Positions 38,461-51,900 of a stretch of 64,000 nt of DNA are shown here, piece by piece. The number at the start of each line of letters is the position of its first letter. The first letter of the stretch is position 1. The notes beneath the pieces are model-generated. The model searched no databases and was not told where the DNA came from. It saw nothing but the letters and a program-made list of their open reading frames with translations. This stretch comes from Pyrenopolyporus hunteri (lineage: Eukaryota > Ascomycota > Sordariomycetes > Xylariales > Hypoxylaceae). The stretch spans positions 2,108,001 to 2,172,000 of the forward strand of contig CADCXC010000035.1 of the NCBI GenBank assembly GCA_902806595.1, read 5' to 3'. Position numbers and translations under genes: made by a program.

Positions 38461-41400
38461 TAGAAATATTTTTTTTATAATACGATGATTTTATGTTGTT
38501 TTTCGAAAGGAAAAGAAGACATTTTAAAATTAAGCATTAAATTTATATTTTTATAATAAACGTACGGTTTTTACGGTAATTTAATTTAATATATTAAAAT
38601 TTATAAAAATAGCGTAATAAATTTAACGTATATAATTAAATACGAAGTTATGTAAAATAATAAATGTAAAAAAATATTATTTTTTCGACGGTTAATTATT
38701 TATTATAAAACCGTTAATTCGTTAAAACGTTAAAAAAAAATAATATAAATTATATATATAATAAACGACTAAAAAAAAAATAATATAATCGTATATTTAA
38801 ATTAATATAATTAATATAATACGAAAAAAAATGATATAATATTAAAAATATTTAAATTAATATAATAATTTAATTTTATTAAATAATCGATATTATAATA
38901 ATATAATTTTATATTAAAATATTTATTATAATAATAATAATAATAAATATATTTTTATTAAATATTTCGTTATTTTACGTAACGAATATTTAAAATATAA
39001 TTTTTAAAAATAATATATTTATCGATTAATATAAAATTAAATCGTTTATAATTTTTATATATATATAATTTAATTTATTTTATTTATTTTATATTTTTTA
39101 TTATATAATCGTATAATAATTAATCGATTATTAATTAACGACTTTTTATTCGTTTAATAAATATCGAAATATCGAACGTTTTTATCGTCGATACGTTTTT
39201 ATAAAACCGTAATTCGAAAAACTTCGTTTTAATTTTTTTTTTATAATATTAATAAAATTTAATTATAATTTATCGCGTTACGTATTATATTTTATTATAA
39301 CGTTTTATAATTTTAATTATAAAAAACGTTATTATATATTTAAATATTTATTATTATTATCGATTTTTTAAAATTTATATATTTTTATAAATTAATAAAA
39401 TTATTATAAACGCGAAACGATATAAAATAAAATTTTATTTTATTATTAATTTTTTTAATATTAATTTTTTTAACTTTAATATTATACGATTATTTAATCG
39501 TTTAAATATTCGATAATAAAATTTAAAACGATTTTATTATTTTATTTGTTATATTATTTTTTAAACTACGATTTTTTATATTTTATTTATAATTTTTTAA
39601 ATATCGACTCGTATTAATAACGTATTAACGATATAATTTTATAATAAATTTCGATTAATAATAATAAAATTTTACGTTTAATCGTCGATACGTAATTTTA
39701 TTATACGATTATTTTATTAAAATTTATTTTTCGTTTTTATTTAATTTTATATAATTTATAAAATAATTAATTAAATATTTTCATTAAATTTTATTTTATT
39801 TTTTTAACGTTATTCGTTTAATTTATTATTTTTAACGCGTTTATTTTATTTCGTATTTCTTTTTTTATTTTTTTATATTTCGATTTATAATTTTATTTTA
39901 TTTTTAATTTAATTATTAATTTTTAATTAATTCGAAAATATTAAAAACGTTTTTTAATAAAACTTTCGAAATATTTATATTTTTTTTAATATATAATGTT
40001 ATTAACGTTTTTTAATATAATTTATAATATATCGTTTATATATAATAAATAATTTTTCGAAATCGATTTTTCGAAATTATTAAATTTATATTATAACGAT
40101 AATAAATATTATAAAAAAAAGTATTTATTATTTTATTACGATTTATTTTATTTAATATTTAATTTAAAATATCGTTTTTTTTATATATATATTTATATAA
40201 ATATAAATATATTTTTCGATTTATTTAATAATCGCGAAAAACTTTTTTTTATTTTTATAAAATATTTATAAATTAAAGTTTTTTTATTATTTATAAAACG
40301 TTTATTTTCGAAAAAACGACGCGATTTAATCGATAAAATTTATTCGATTTTTATAAAAAAGTTTTAATTAATTAAATTTAAATTCGATTCGTTACGATTC
40401 GACGTCGAAAATTTTAATTTTAATTATAAATATATTACGTTTTAAAAAACGAAATTATTAATTAAAATATAATAAATAATAAAACCGTTATAATTTAAAA
40501 TTTAATTTTATATATTTATATAAAATATTTAATAATAATTAACTTTAATTACATTTAAATATATTTTCGTTTTATTATTATAAAACCGCGTTTTTAACGA
40601 TATTTTTAAATTAATTTTTTAAATCGTTTTTATATAATTTACGCGTTTTAATATTAATTAAAAAAAATTAAAAAATCCTTTCGTTTTAATCGAAAACTTT
40701 AATATCGATCGTTTTAATTTTATAAATTATTATTTAAACCTCGACTTATTTTTATCGAAAAAATTTAAAAAAACTTCGAACGATTATAAAATTTTAAAGA
40801 TATCGTTTATAAATTTTATTAATAAAACGTTTACGCCGTTAATATACGAAATAAATAAAATTATTAAATTTTAAAAATTCGTTCGAATTATAATAACGTA
40901 AATAAAATTAAAAAAATATATATAAATTATTTCGAATTTAAAATTTTATATTTTTTATTTTAAATTTAATAATATTTTTTTTAATAATATATTTCGTAAT
41001 ATTTTAATTAATATTATTACGATCGTTAATAAAATTAAAAAAAAAAACATTTTTATTTTTCGTCGTTATAAAAAAAAATTTAATTTTTATAATTATTATT
41101 AATCGATTTAAAAAATCCGATAAAAAATAAACCTTCGAATAAATCGAAATAAAAAAAGTTTTATTTTTAAACGATTAAATTAAACGAAAATTATATAAAA
41201 ATATCGCGGTTAACGAAAATATCGTCGAAATTTATATTTAATATTATATTAACGGAAAAAAAAATAAAAAAAACTTTCGACGATTATTTATTCGAAAAAA
41301 TATAAAGGTTTATAAATCGTTAATTTAAACGTTTTAACGAAACATTTATTTATTATAAAGCCGTTTTTTTAAAATTATTAACATCGATAAAATTTTTTTA

Positions 41401-41944
41401 TTCGAAGTTCGATACGTTTTAAAATAATATATTTATATAATTCGAATAACTTTAATTTTTTAAATATATAAATAAAATAATTAAAATTTATATTATTATT
41501 AATTTTTTATTTTTAATTATTAAATATAAAAATTTCGATATTAATATTTTTTAATTTTTATTAATCGTTTAAAATTAAATTATTTTAAAATATATTATTT
41601 ATTTTAATATTATTTAAAAATTATATTAATATATAAAAAAAAACCGTTATTTTTTATTATTTATTATTATTATTTTTAATATTATATCGAATAATACGAA
41701 AACGCGATTTTATATATTTTAACGAAATTCGAATAAAATTCGTAATAAATATTTTATTATTTACTTCGTCGACATTTTTATATTATCGAAAATAAAATAA
41801 TATAAACGATTACGTATATATATTATTAATATATTTATATAAATAAAAAAAAATATATATATATATATATATTAAATGTTATAATTATATTATTTTACTT
41901 TAATTTATTTTTAAATACGATAATAAAAATAATAAATATAAATA

Positions 41945-42112
41945 ACGATAACGTAATAAATTCGAAAAATTCGTCGAATTTGAAATAATTAATTTTAAAC
42001 GATAATAACGTAATAAATTCGAAAAGTTCTTCGAATTTAAAATAATTAATTTTAAACGATAATAATATAATAAATTTAAAAAATTTATTAAATTTAAAAC
42101 GATTAATTTTAA
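41945..42112. repeat. 57-bp tandem repeat, three copies, inside the AT island
   Basis: Copies lie at 41945-41998 (54 bp), 41999-42055 and 42056-42112. They share acgataa-taacgtaataaa and end in attaattttaa. Copy 3 has lost the CpG and G positions that copies 1 and 2 keep. The period is 3 x 19, so this may be a mutated protein-coding repeat; that is inference. Confidence 0.75.
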
Positions 42113-45100
42113 ATATATCGTTACGTTATTTTAAATTTTTAATACGATTTATATATTTTTTAAACGGTGTATTTCGTTTAAAAAATAATAAAATATAAAA
42201 ACGTAAAATTAATAATAAAAAGTTATCGCGTTTTTAAATAAATTAATAAAATATAATAACTTTAAAAATTTATATAAAATTTACGAAATTATATTTAATA
42301 AAAAAATAATTATAAATTCGAATTTAATTAAAATTATAACTTAAAATAAAAATATTTATATTTTCGTTTTAATTTTAATATTTTTTTTAAATTAAAATTA
42401 TAAATTTATTTATTTTTTATTCGATATAACGATATAAAATATATTATAAATTATATAATTTTTTATTTTTTAATAAATTTTTATTTTATAAAAAAATTTT
42501 TAAACTTTTATTATCGACGTTAAACCCGTTATTTTTTTTTTATATTTTAATTTCGTTAATTTAAAAAATACGACGATAATAAACGATTTCGTAAATCGAT
42601 ATAAATTTAAAATTTCAACGTTATAAAATGTCGATAAAACGTATTTTATAATTCGAAATCGACCGAAAATATTATTTAATCGACATTTAATTTTAAAATA
42701 TTAACGCGTTCGCCGCGTTAATTAATATATTTATTTTCGTTATACTTCGAAAATTTAACCGATTTAATATTTAATAAATTAATTATTTCGTTAAAAATTT
42801 CGATTCGAATCCGTCGATTTAATAAACCTTTTATTATATTTCGAAATTTTTTTATAAAAAATTATAATTATTATAAATCGTTCGATAATTTAATTAATAT
42901 ATTTTAAATTTTTATAAATTAAAATAAAATCGAAGATAATAATTTTATTAAAATATATCGAAATTTATTTAATTAATTATCGAATAATAATAATATTTTT
43001 ATATACGATTATTTTTTTCGAATAAAATTATAATAAAATAACTTTAAAATTTATAAAATACATATATTTATATTAAATATATAGTTTAATTCGTTACGTA
43101 ATTAATTTAATTACCGTTAAATTATATTTTTTTTATATTTATATTATTATTTTAATTAATTTAATCGTTAAGTTTTTTTTTATAAACGTTTAAACGAAAT
43201 TAATAATTATTAAATTATAAATTTAAAAATTCGATTATTTTATAATATAATAAAAAATATTATACTTTCGAACGTTTTTATTATTAATTATAAATAAAAT
43301 TAATTTATTTTCGATTAATTATCGTTATAAACGTTAAAACGCGACGTTAAATTAAATTTCGTAATTATAAAATTATAAATCGGCGAAAATTTAACGTTAA
43401 CGGTAATAATTATAAATTAAAATTATAAAATAATTATTTATATTCGTAAATTAAATTAAATATATTATTAATTTTACGTTTAATATCGTATTTTTATTTT
43501 TTTTAAATAAAAACGATACGACGTTTCGATTAAATATAACGTAATTTAAAGTTTAAAAAAATTATATTAATATTATATATTTTTTTAAATTATTTAAAAA
43601 AATAATCGAAAATTAAAATCGAATAAATATTTTTTTTATTAATTTTTTTATTATATTATAATAAATTATTAAACGATTTTATTACGTTTTTAATAATATA
43701 TTCGAACGTAATTTAAATTTATTTAATAAAAAATATTTTCGTATTTTAATATAATTTATATTATCGAAAAAAAAAAACGTTAAACTATTACGTATAAAAT
43801 AATCGAATTATACGATCGACTTTTATTTTAAAATATCGAAAAACGTTTATAAAAAAATAAAATATTTCGAATAATAAACGTTATATAATTTACTTTATAA
43901 AAAAAATAACGTTCGAAATAATTATAATAAAAAAAATTTAAATTTTTTTCTTCGCATCGCGTTAAAATTTATTTTATTATTAAATAATTTCTTTTAATTT
44001 ATTATTAAATTTATATAAAAACCGTTAAATTTAATATTATATCGTAAAATAAATTTTATTTTTTATTCGTTATATAAATTTTTAAATAAAATTTCGAATC
44101 GAAATATATATCGTTTATATTTACTACATTATAAATAAATAAATATTTATATAAATTTATTTTTTAAGTTTTTTTTAAAAAATTAATTATACTTTTTATT
44201 ATAATAAATAAAAAATAAAAAATAAAATATAAATTTAATTAATTAAAACGAAGATAAATTTAATTTATATTAATAATAAACGAATAAATTAAATAATATT
44301 AATATAAAACGATAATATAAAAATTTAAATATTTTTTATATATATAAATATTTAATTATTTATATTAATTAAAAAAAATTAATTAATATATATTAACGTT
44401 TTAATTAATTATAATATAAATATTATATATATAATTATTAAAAATTCGAATATTTTTAATATAATATAATATTATTTAATTTATTACGCGTAATTCGCGA
44501 TATATTTTTAAAATATAAAAGTAAAAAATATAATATAATTTTTAATTTTTAATATAATTATTACGATATTATTTCGCGTAATAACGATGTTTTATTAAAC
44601 GGTTAATTTAATTTACGATGGTTATTTAATAATTTATATTTTAATTAAAAAATTTTTTTTTTTATTAATGTATTTTTTTAAAGTTTTCGTTAATACGATT
44701 ATAATTTAAACTTATATATTTTATATATATATATATCGAATATTTTATTAAAATTAAATTATATTTAAAATAACGGTTAATTAAATCGTATCGACGTAAA
44801 TTATTAATTATTTAAAATATTAAAATAATTAAAAATATTACGTATATAAATAAATTAAAAATTATATATAAATACGTAAATTAAATATTTAAATATTTCG
44901 AATATTTATTTATTATACGTATTAAAAAAAAATAAATTAAATAAATAATTATATTAAAAAAAGTTAATAATTTTTTATAATTTTTATTTTATTCGAATTT
45001 ATAATAAAATTAAAATTAATTTAATATATTATTTATTTTATTAATATAACGTCGTTTTAATTATTTAAATAAAAAAAATACGTATTTTTTTTATATAAAT

Positions 45101-45825
45101 AATTTTCGAAAAACGCGTTAACGAATTAATTTTCGATTTAATTAAATTAAAAAATTTTAAAGTTTAAAAATTATAAATTCGAATTTAATATAATTTAAAT
45201 CGTTATAAGTTTTTTTATTAATTATTTTATAATTATATATCGTTAAATAAAAAATTTTATTACGTTATTTACGTATATAAATTCGAAAAAAAAACTTAAA
45301 ATATATATTACGAATAAAAAATCGACTTAAATCGAAAAAATACGTTTTAAAAAGTAATTAATTTAAATCCGAAAATAAAAAACGTTTTATTAAAATATTC
45401 GAAATAAATACGTTAAATATACGTCGAAACGATTCGAAATTATCCGTTTAATTATTATATATATTAATTATTATATAATTTTTATCGTTTTTAAAATTTA
45501 TTAATCGTAAATAATAAACGACGTAACGTAATTTTATATTAAAAATATAATAAACGATATCGTAATACGGTAAATAAATTAAATTTTAACTTTTTTACTT
45601 CGATTATATAATCGTTTTTCGAATATATTAACTTAAAAAAATAATATAAAAATAAATATATTAATTACGTTTAAAATAAAAAAAATTTTTATATTTATAA
45701 TAATAACGTTTATAAATTATACGTAAATATATTTACGATATTAAAAAAGTTAAATTCGATAAATTTTCTTCGAAAATTACGTATTTAAAATTAATTAAAT
45801 AACGTCCGTTAAATCGTTTAATAAT

Positions 45826-45962
45826 AATATATAAAATAATAATATATAAAATAATAATATATAAAATAATAATATATAAAATAATAATATATAAAATAAT
45901 AATATATAAAATAATAATATATAAAATAATAATATATAAAATAATAATATATAAAATAATAA
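45826..45962. repeat. 15-bp tandem repeat, about nine copies
   Basis: Perfect head-to-tail copies of aatatataaaataat. The copies show no difference from each other, unlike the rest of the island, so the array probably expanded after the mutation process. Confidence 0.9.
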
Positions 45963-47280
45963 AATAATTTATTTAATTTAAATTATTTATCGTAATAAAA
46001 GTAATATTATTAAAAATTTATAAAAAATTAAAAACGGTAAATAAATCGATATTTAAATTATTTATTTTTATAATTTAATAATAAATTAATTCGTTAAAAG
46101 TAAATAATTATTTTAAATAATATATTTTTAAAAATTATTTATAAAATAACACGTAAAATAATTAATTATTAAATAAATAATCGAAAAATAATATATTTTA
46201 ATAAGTTTTTATATATTATAATAAATAAATTTCCGATTAATGTATTTTTTAAAAATAAAAATTAAAATTATATTTTTAATAAATTAAATATACGCGTACG
46301 TATTTAAATATATTAAATAAAATAAATAATTTTAATTTTATTTTAAATTATAAAATTAATATTAATAAATAAATCGAAAATATTATATTTATTTAATATT
46401 TATTTAATTTTACGTTTTTTAATAATAATATAAAATACGCGTTTTAATTAAAATTTTAAAAAAGTTTTTACGTTAAAAAAATTATTTTTAAATATCGTTA
46501 ATTATTTACTTTCGATATTTATCGTTATAATTAACGATATATTTTTTTTAATATTTAATATTAAGTTTTTTTAAAATAATTATAATTACGTTAAAAAAAT
46601 TAAATTTTTATTTTACGTTTTTTAATTTATAATTTTTTATAAAACGTTATAATTCGAATAAAATAAAAAAATAAAAATAAGTTTTATTATATTTATATTT
46701 TACCCGTTAAATTCGAACGAAAACGTTACGATAAACGATATCGACGATTTAATCGATTCGTAAATAAAAACGTTAAATATAAATAAAAAATTTTTTAAAT
46801 TATAATCGAATTCGATTACGACGATAAAAACGTTAATTAATTATTTTTTAAATACGTTTAATTCGATTTTAAAAAAATAACTTTTTTAATAAAAAAAAAG
46901 TCGTTATTATTTTATTTAATTTTTTTAAAGTTTACGTCGTCGTTTAATGTTAATATAATTAAATATTAAATAAATACGATATTTTTTTAAATTATATTAA
47001 ATTATATTTAAATAATATAAAAATACGAAATTTTTATTTATTTTTTTAATGTATTATTTTTTATATTATTAAAACGTATAATATATCCCTTCGAAAAAAA
47101 AATAAATATTTTCGACGCGAAATATTTTAACGATTTTTCCCGAAATTTATACGTAATAAAAAAATTTATTAATATACGTAATATTATTTAAAATTTAAAA
47201 AACGATAAATCGTAAAATTAAACATTATTATTTATATTTATAAATTATTTATTAATCGAAATTTACGAAGTAGACGTTAC

Positions 47281-47505
47281 GAAAAAAAAAAACGCGTTTT
47301 TATAAATAAAAACGCCGTAAAAAAAAAAAGCGAATATTTTTATAAATAAAAATACCGCGAAAAAAAAAAACAAATGTTTTTATAAGTAAAAATATCGTAA
47401 AAAAAAAAATAAGTATTTTTATTAATAAAAAATTTATAAAAAGATAATTTTTTATTAACGGAGGTATTTTAAAAAAAAAAGTTTTTATTTATAAAAACGT
47501 CGTAA
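47281..47505. repeat. About 40-bp tandem repeat with a hairpin in each unit
   Basis: At least four units at 47281, about 47320, 47360 and 47400, plus a related one near 47470-47505. Each has an A-run followed by an inverted repeat such as gcgttttta-taaa-like loop-taaaaacgc. Stem bases vary between units while the inverted symmetry remains. Confidence 0.65.
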
Positions 47506-48656
47506 AAAAAAATCGATTATTTTTCGCGATATCGATATAATAAAAAATAAAAATATAAATATTTTTTTTATCGATATTATTAATATTAAATTATTAACTT
47601 TATATCGATAAATTATTACGTAGATTTTATACGTTTTACGTAACGTAATAATTTTCGTTTTTTATTAAAATATTTTAAAATTATAAAAATTATTAACCGT
47701 TAATAATTTATAAAATTTAATATTAATTACGTTAATAAAAGTTTTTATTTTTCGAATATATTAAATAAATTTATAAAAACGAATTTTTTCGAAAATTTTT
47801 CGTAAATTATATTAACATTTTTTAATAATATATTCGACGAAAAATTATTATAAAAAAAAATATAAAAATTTATAAAAATTTAAATAAATAAAATCGTTAT
47901 TATATATAAATTAATTTTATTTAATAAATATTTAAATAAATATATATAATTAATACGTATATTTAAAAATTTTTTTAATTAATTTATATATTTTTTCGTT
48001 TAATTCGTTTACGAAATAAAATTTATAAATAATAATAAATAATTTAAAATATTTTAAATTATTAAATTAATCGAAAAAAAAAATTTAATATTCGTATTTT
48101 AATATATTTTTATTTCGTTTATTAATATTTATTTAAAGTTTTTATATTTATTAAATTTAAATTATAAACGTTAAAATAAAAATTATTAAATTCGAATTCG
48201 ATTAATTTAAATTTAAATTTTTATTATTATCGATTAAAAAAATTTTTATTTTATATAAATATAATTATATTCGATTTTTATATAATAAATTTATTATCGA
48301 TAAAATTAATTAAAAGTTAAAATATTTATCGAGGATTTTTTAAATTAAAGTTTATTATATATATAATATTTTTTTAATAATTTTATAATATTTATTATAT
48401 ATATTATATTTATTACGTTTATTTTATTTTTTATAATTATATTTTTCGATTTTATAATATTTGTTTTTTCCGTTTAATATAACGTATAATAATATTAAAA
48501 AATAATTTATTATAATAATTATAATATTTATTATTATTTTTTAATAAATATTTTTATATAAAAATATTAATTTTTTAATATAAAAATATTTTTTCGAAAA
48601 CGTAAATTTTTAATTTTTTAAATATTTATTTATAATTACGTAATAAAATAAAAAAA

Positions 48657-48661
48657 AAATA
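48657..48661. repeat. 5-bp target site duplication, left copy (aaata)
   Basis: Directly precedes the left LTR. It differs from the right copy at 55061-55065 (aaatg) only by G/A, the transition expected from RIP. Confidence 0.6.
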
Positions 48662-48931
48662 TATTAAATAATAAGAAGTTATTAATTAATAAATCGAAAA
48701 GAAAATATTAAGCGATCGTTTAATATAAAAGTTACGAAAAAAAGTTATATTTATTATATTTATTTATATAAAAGTATAATTAATTAATTTTACATTAATC
48801 GATATTTATATATTATTTTAAAATATATGTTTTACGTTTTTATTATTTAAAGTAATAAAACATTTAATAAAAATATATTTATTATTATTATCGTTACGAT
48901 AAATTTTTTAATATAAAATTATATAATTACA
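48662..48931. repeat. Left LTR, 270 bp
   Basis: It begins TATTAAAT and ends TTACA. It aligns without a gap to 54791-55060 with about 32 differences, all transitions. A canonical TG start mutated to TA explains the first two bases, and CA is retained at the end. No clear primer-binding site follows; mutation may have erased it. Confidence 0.85.
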
Positions 48932-51900
48932 TTAATAATTTTTTCTTTTCGTAATTTTCTTTTTTTTTTAATTAATAGTAAATTTTTTTTTTTATTTTTT
49001 TACTTATTTTTATAATTTTATTATAATATTATTTATATTAATAAATGTTTTTAATGTTTTATTAACGTTATTTTTCGTTATAACGTCGATAAGATTATTT
49101 TTTTTATAAATTTATTTAATTTTCGTTATTTTTCGTTTTTTATATAATTATCGAAGTAATATAATATTAATTATAAGTTTTTTTTTTTTCGTAGTGTTTA
49201 ATTTGATTAAATATTTATAAAGTAAATAAAAGTTAATATAAATAATAATAAAAAAATTTAAATGATTTAATTTTTTATTAATTAACGAAATCGTCGTTTT
49301 AAAAATTATTATTATATTTACGTTATATATTATAACGTAAATTTCGTTTATTAGGACGTTTCGTATAACGCGTTTTAATTTAATCGAATTTTAATAAATA
49401 ATATTACTTTTAATATTAAAAGATGATTTCGAAAACGTTTTATTTACGATGAATATAATATATTTGATTTGGGAATTTAAATTTTTATTATTTGTAAATA
49501 ATTCGTTAATAAAAACGAATAATTTAATAATTTTTAAATTTAAAAGTATAGATTGTAATTTTCGATTAATATTTATTTTTTATTAATTAAATCGTTTATT
49601 AAGTTTCGTAATTTTAATAATTTCGGGTTTATAATATTAAGTTATTTCGGATATATTATATGTAATTTTAAATTAATAAATTAATGTAATATATGTTTTA
49701 TAGGTATGTTATTATACGTATTAATGTATTATATTATTAATATTAAATTTAATAGAGGTAATTTTTTTTTTTTAATTTTTTTAACGTAAATAAATTATTT
49801 CGTTAATTTTTATAATGATAATATATTCGTTAAAAATAATCGGGTAATTTATAATTAAATATTTTTTTAATTTAATTAAAAGTTTTATTTTTTTTCGTTT
49901 TTAATTTTTTATTTAATTGAATATTTTATTAAATAATTCGAAGGTATCGTTAATTTATATTTTTATTAATTTGAAACGATTAATCGATTTTAATATTAAT
50001 AAATATAAATTATATATAAATATAATTATTTAAAGTTTTTTTTTATAATGTTTAAAGTATATAGTTTATTAATGTATATTAATTTTTATTATATTATATA
50101 AAAGTTTTACGATTATTATAATCGTATTAAAAGGGTATTTAGATATAAAAGTAAAAAGTAATCGAGTTAAAACGGTACGATTTAATTTTAATTTTAATTA
50201 TATATAAGTTTATATAATATTACGTAATTAAATTTTTATTTTTTTTTTTTTAAAAAAGTAGGTGTTAATATTATAATTATTCGTTAGTTTAATCGTTAAA
50301 TAATCGATGATTATATTAATATTATTTTTTTACTTTTATTGTTATAATTTTAAATAATAAATTTAGATTTTTCGAAAAGGTATAAAGTGTTTTTTTTTTT
50401 TAATTTTTCGAACGATATAAAAGTTAAATAATTAAATATCGTGGAATTTAACGGGATTATATTTTTTAAACGAAAATATATTTTTATCGATAAATTTTTT
50501 AATTTTTTTTATATTTAATTTTTTAAAAGGTTTTTTAAAGGTTATGATTTTTTTTTTTTTACGTAATTAAACGGTTAGAAATTAATTTTTACGTTTTTTT
50601 ATAATTATATAAATAATAATAATTTTTAATTTATTTTTATTATCGAATGGTTTTTTACGTTTTTATTTTTAAGTTTTAAGTGGGTTTTTTAATAATATAT
50701 ATGTTTTATTATCGTCGTTTTTTTATTAATTAAGATTAAAATCGAGTTTTACGATCGAAATGAATTTTAATACGTTAATTATTATGTTACGATTATATGG
50801 TTTAACGATTATTATATGAAAGTTAACGGGTTTATTATTTATTTTAACGGTATACGTTTTACCGTTTTTAGCGATTAACGTATATAGGTTTTTTTAATCG
50901 TTTTTTTTACGGTAAATATATATTTTTAATTATAATAATAAATTTAATGTGTTAAATATATTCGAATTATTTTTTATATTAAAAGTATCGATTATTTATT
51001 TTTTCGTTTTAATTTTATTTATTTTAATTATAATTTTTTTAATTATTATTTTTTTAATTTTTAAAGATAATATTATAAATAAGTTATCGATTAATCGTAA
51101 ATACGTGTTAAATATTAATAACGTAGGTATTAATTTATTAAATTTTATAATGTCGTTAATAGTTTTTACGGTTATTTATAATATATATTCGAGTTTTATA
51201 TTAAGTAAATTTTTAAATATAATTTTAAAAGTTCGTTATAACGGTTTATAATATCGTTTTAATTTATTTATTAAGTTATAAAATTTAACGGGTATTTTTT
51301 TAATTATAATGTTTAAAATTTTAATATTAGTTATAAATTCGTTAATAATAAAGTTTTTTTCGATATTATAAATAATACCGTCGAATGGATTTAAATAAGT
51401 ATTAATTTATATTATTTATAATATATTTTAAATGTATTTTATTATTATATTTTTTAAAAATTTTATAATTTAATATATCGTAATTTAATTAATAATATAA
51501 AATATTAGTTTTATATTAATATATATTACGTCGACGAATATATTATAATTAAAATCGGCGTTATTTTTAATAATAAATTTAAATCGTTTCGATTAATTAT
51601 TATATATTTAATATTAATGGTAATATTTATTAATTTTATCGATTAAAATTTTATCGAAATTATTATAATTTATTTTAATAAATAAACGATATAATTTATT
51701 TATTATAAAGTAGTCGAATTATTAATAAATTTAACGAAATTTAATTTTTATAAAGTAATAATAAATAATTATAAAATTACGATCGTTAAATAAAAATTAT
51801 AAATGTTTTTATTTATAAACGATAAAATATTTTTTATTTTTATATGTAAATATATTTTTAATATTATTAAGATATATATTAAAACGATTTATATTTTTAA

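Noticed and set aside
50949..51251. 100-codon plus-strand frame inside the retrotransposon
   Set aside because: Its Leu/Ile/Phe/Asn-rich translation is what C-to-T mutated DNA gives. No reverse transcriptase, integrase or gag motif can be seen.
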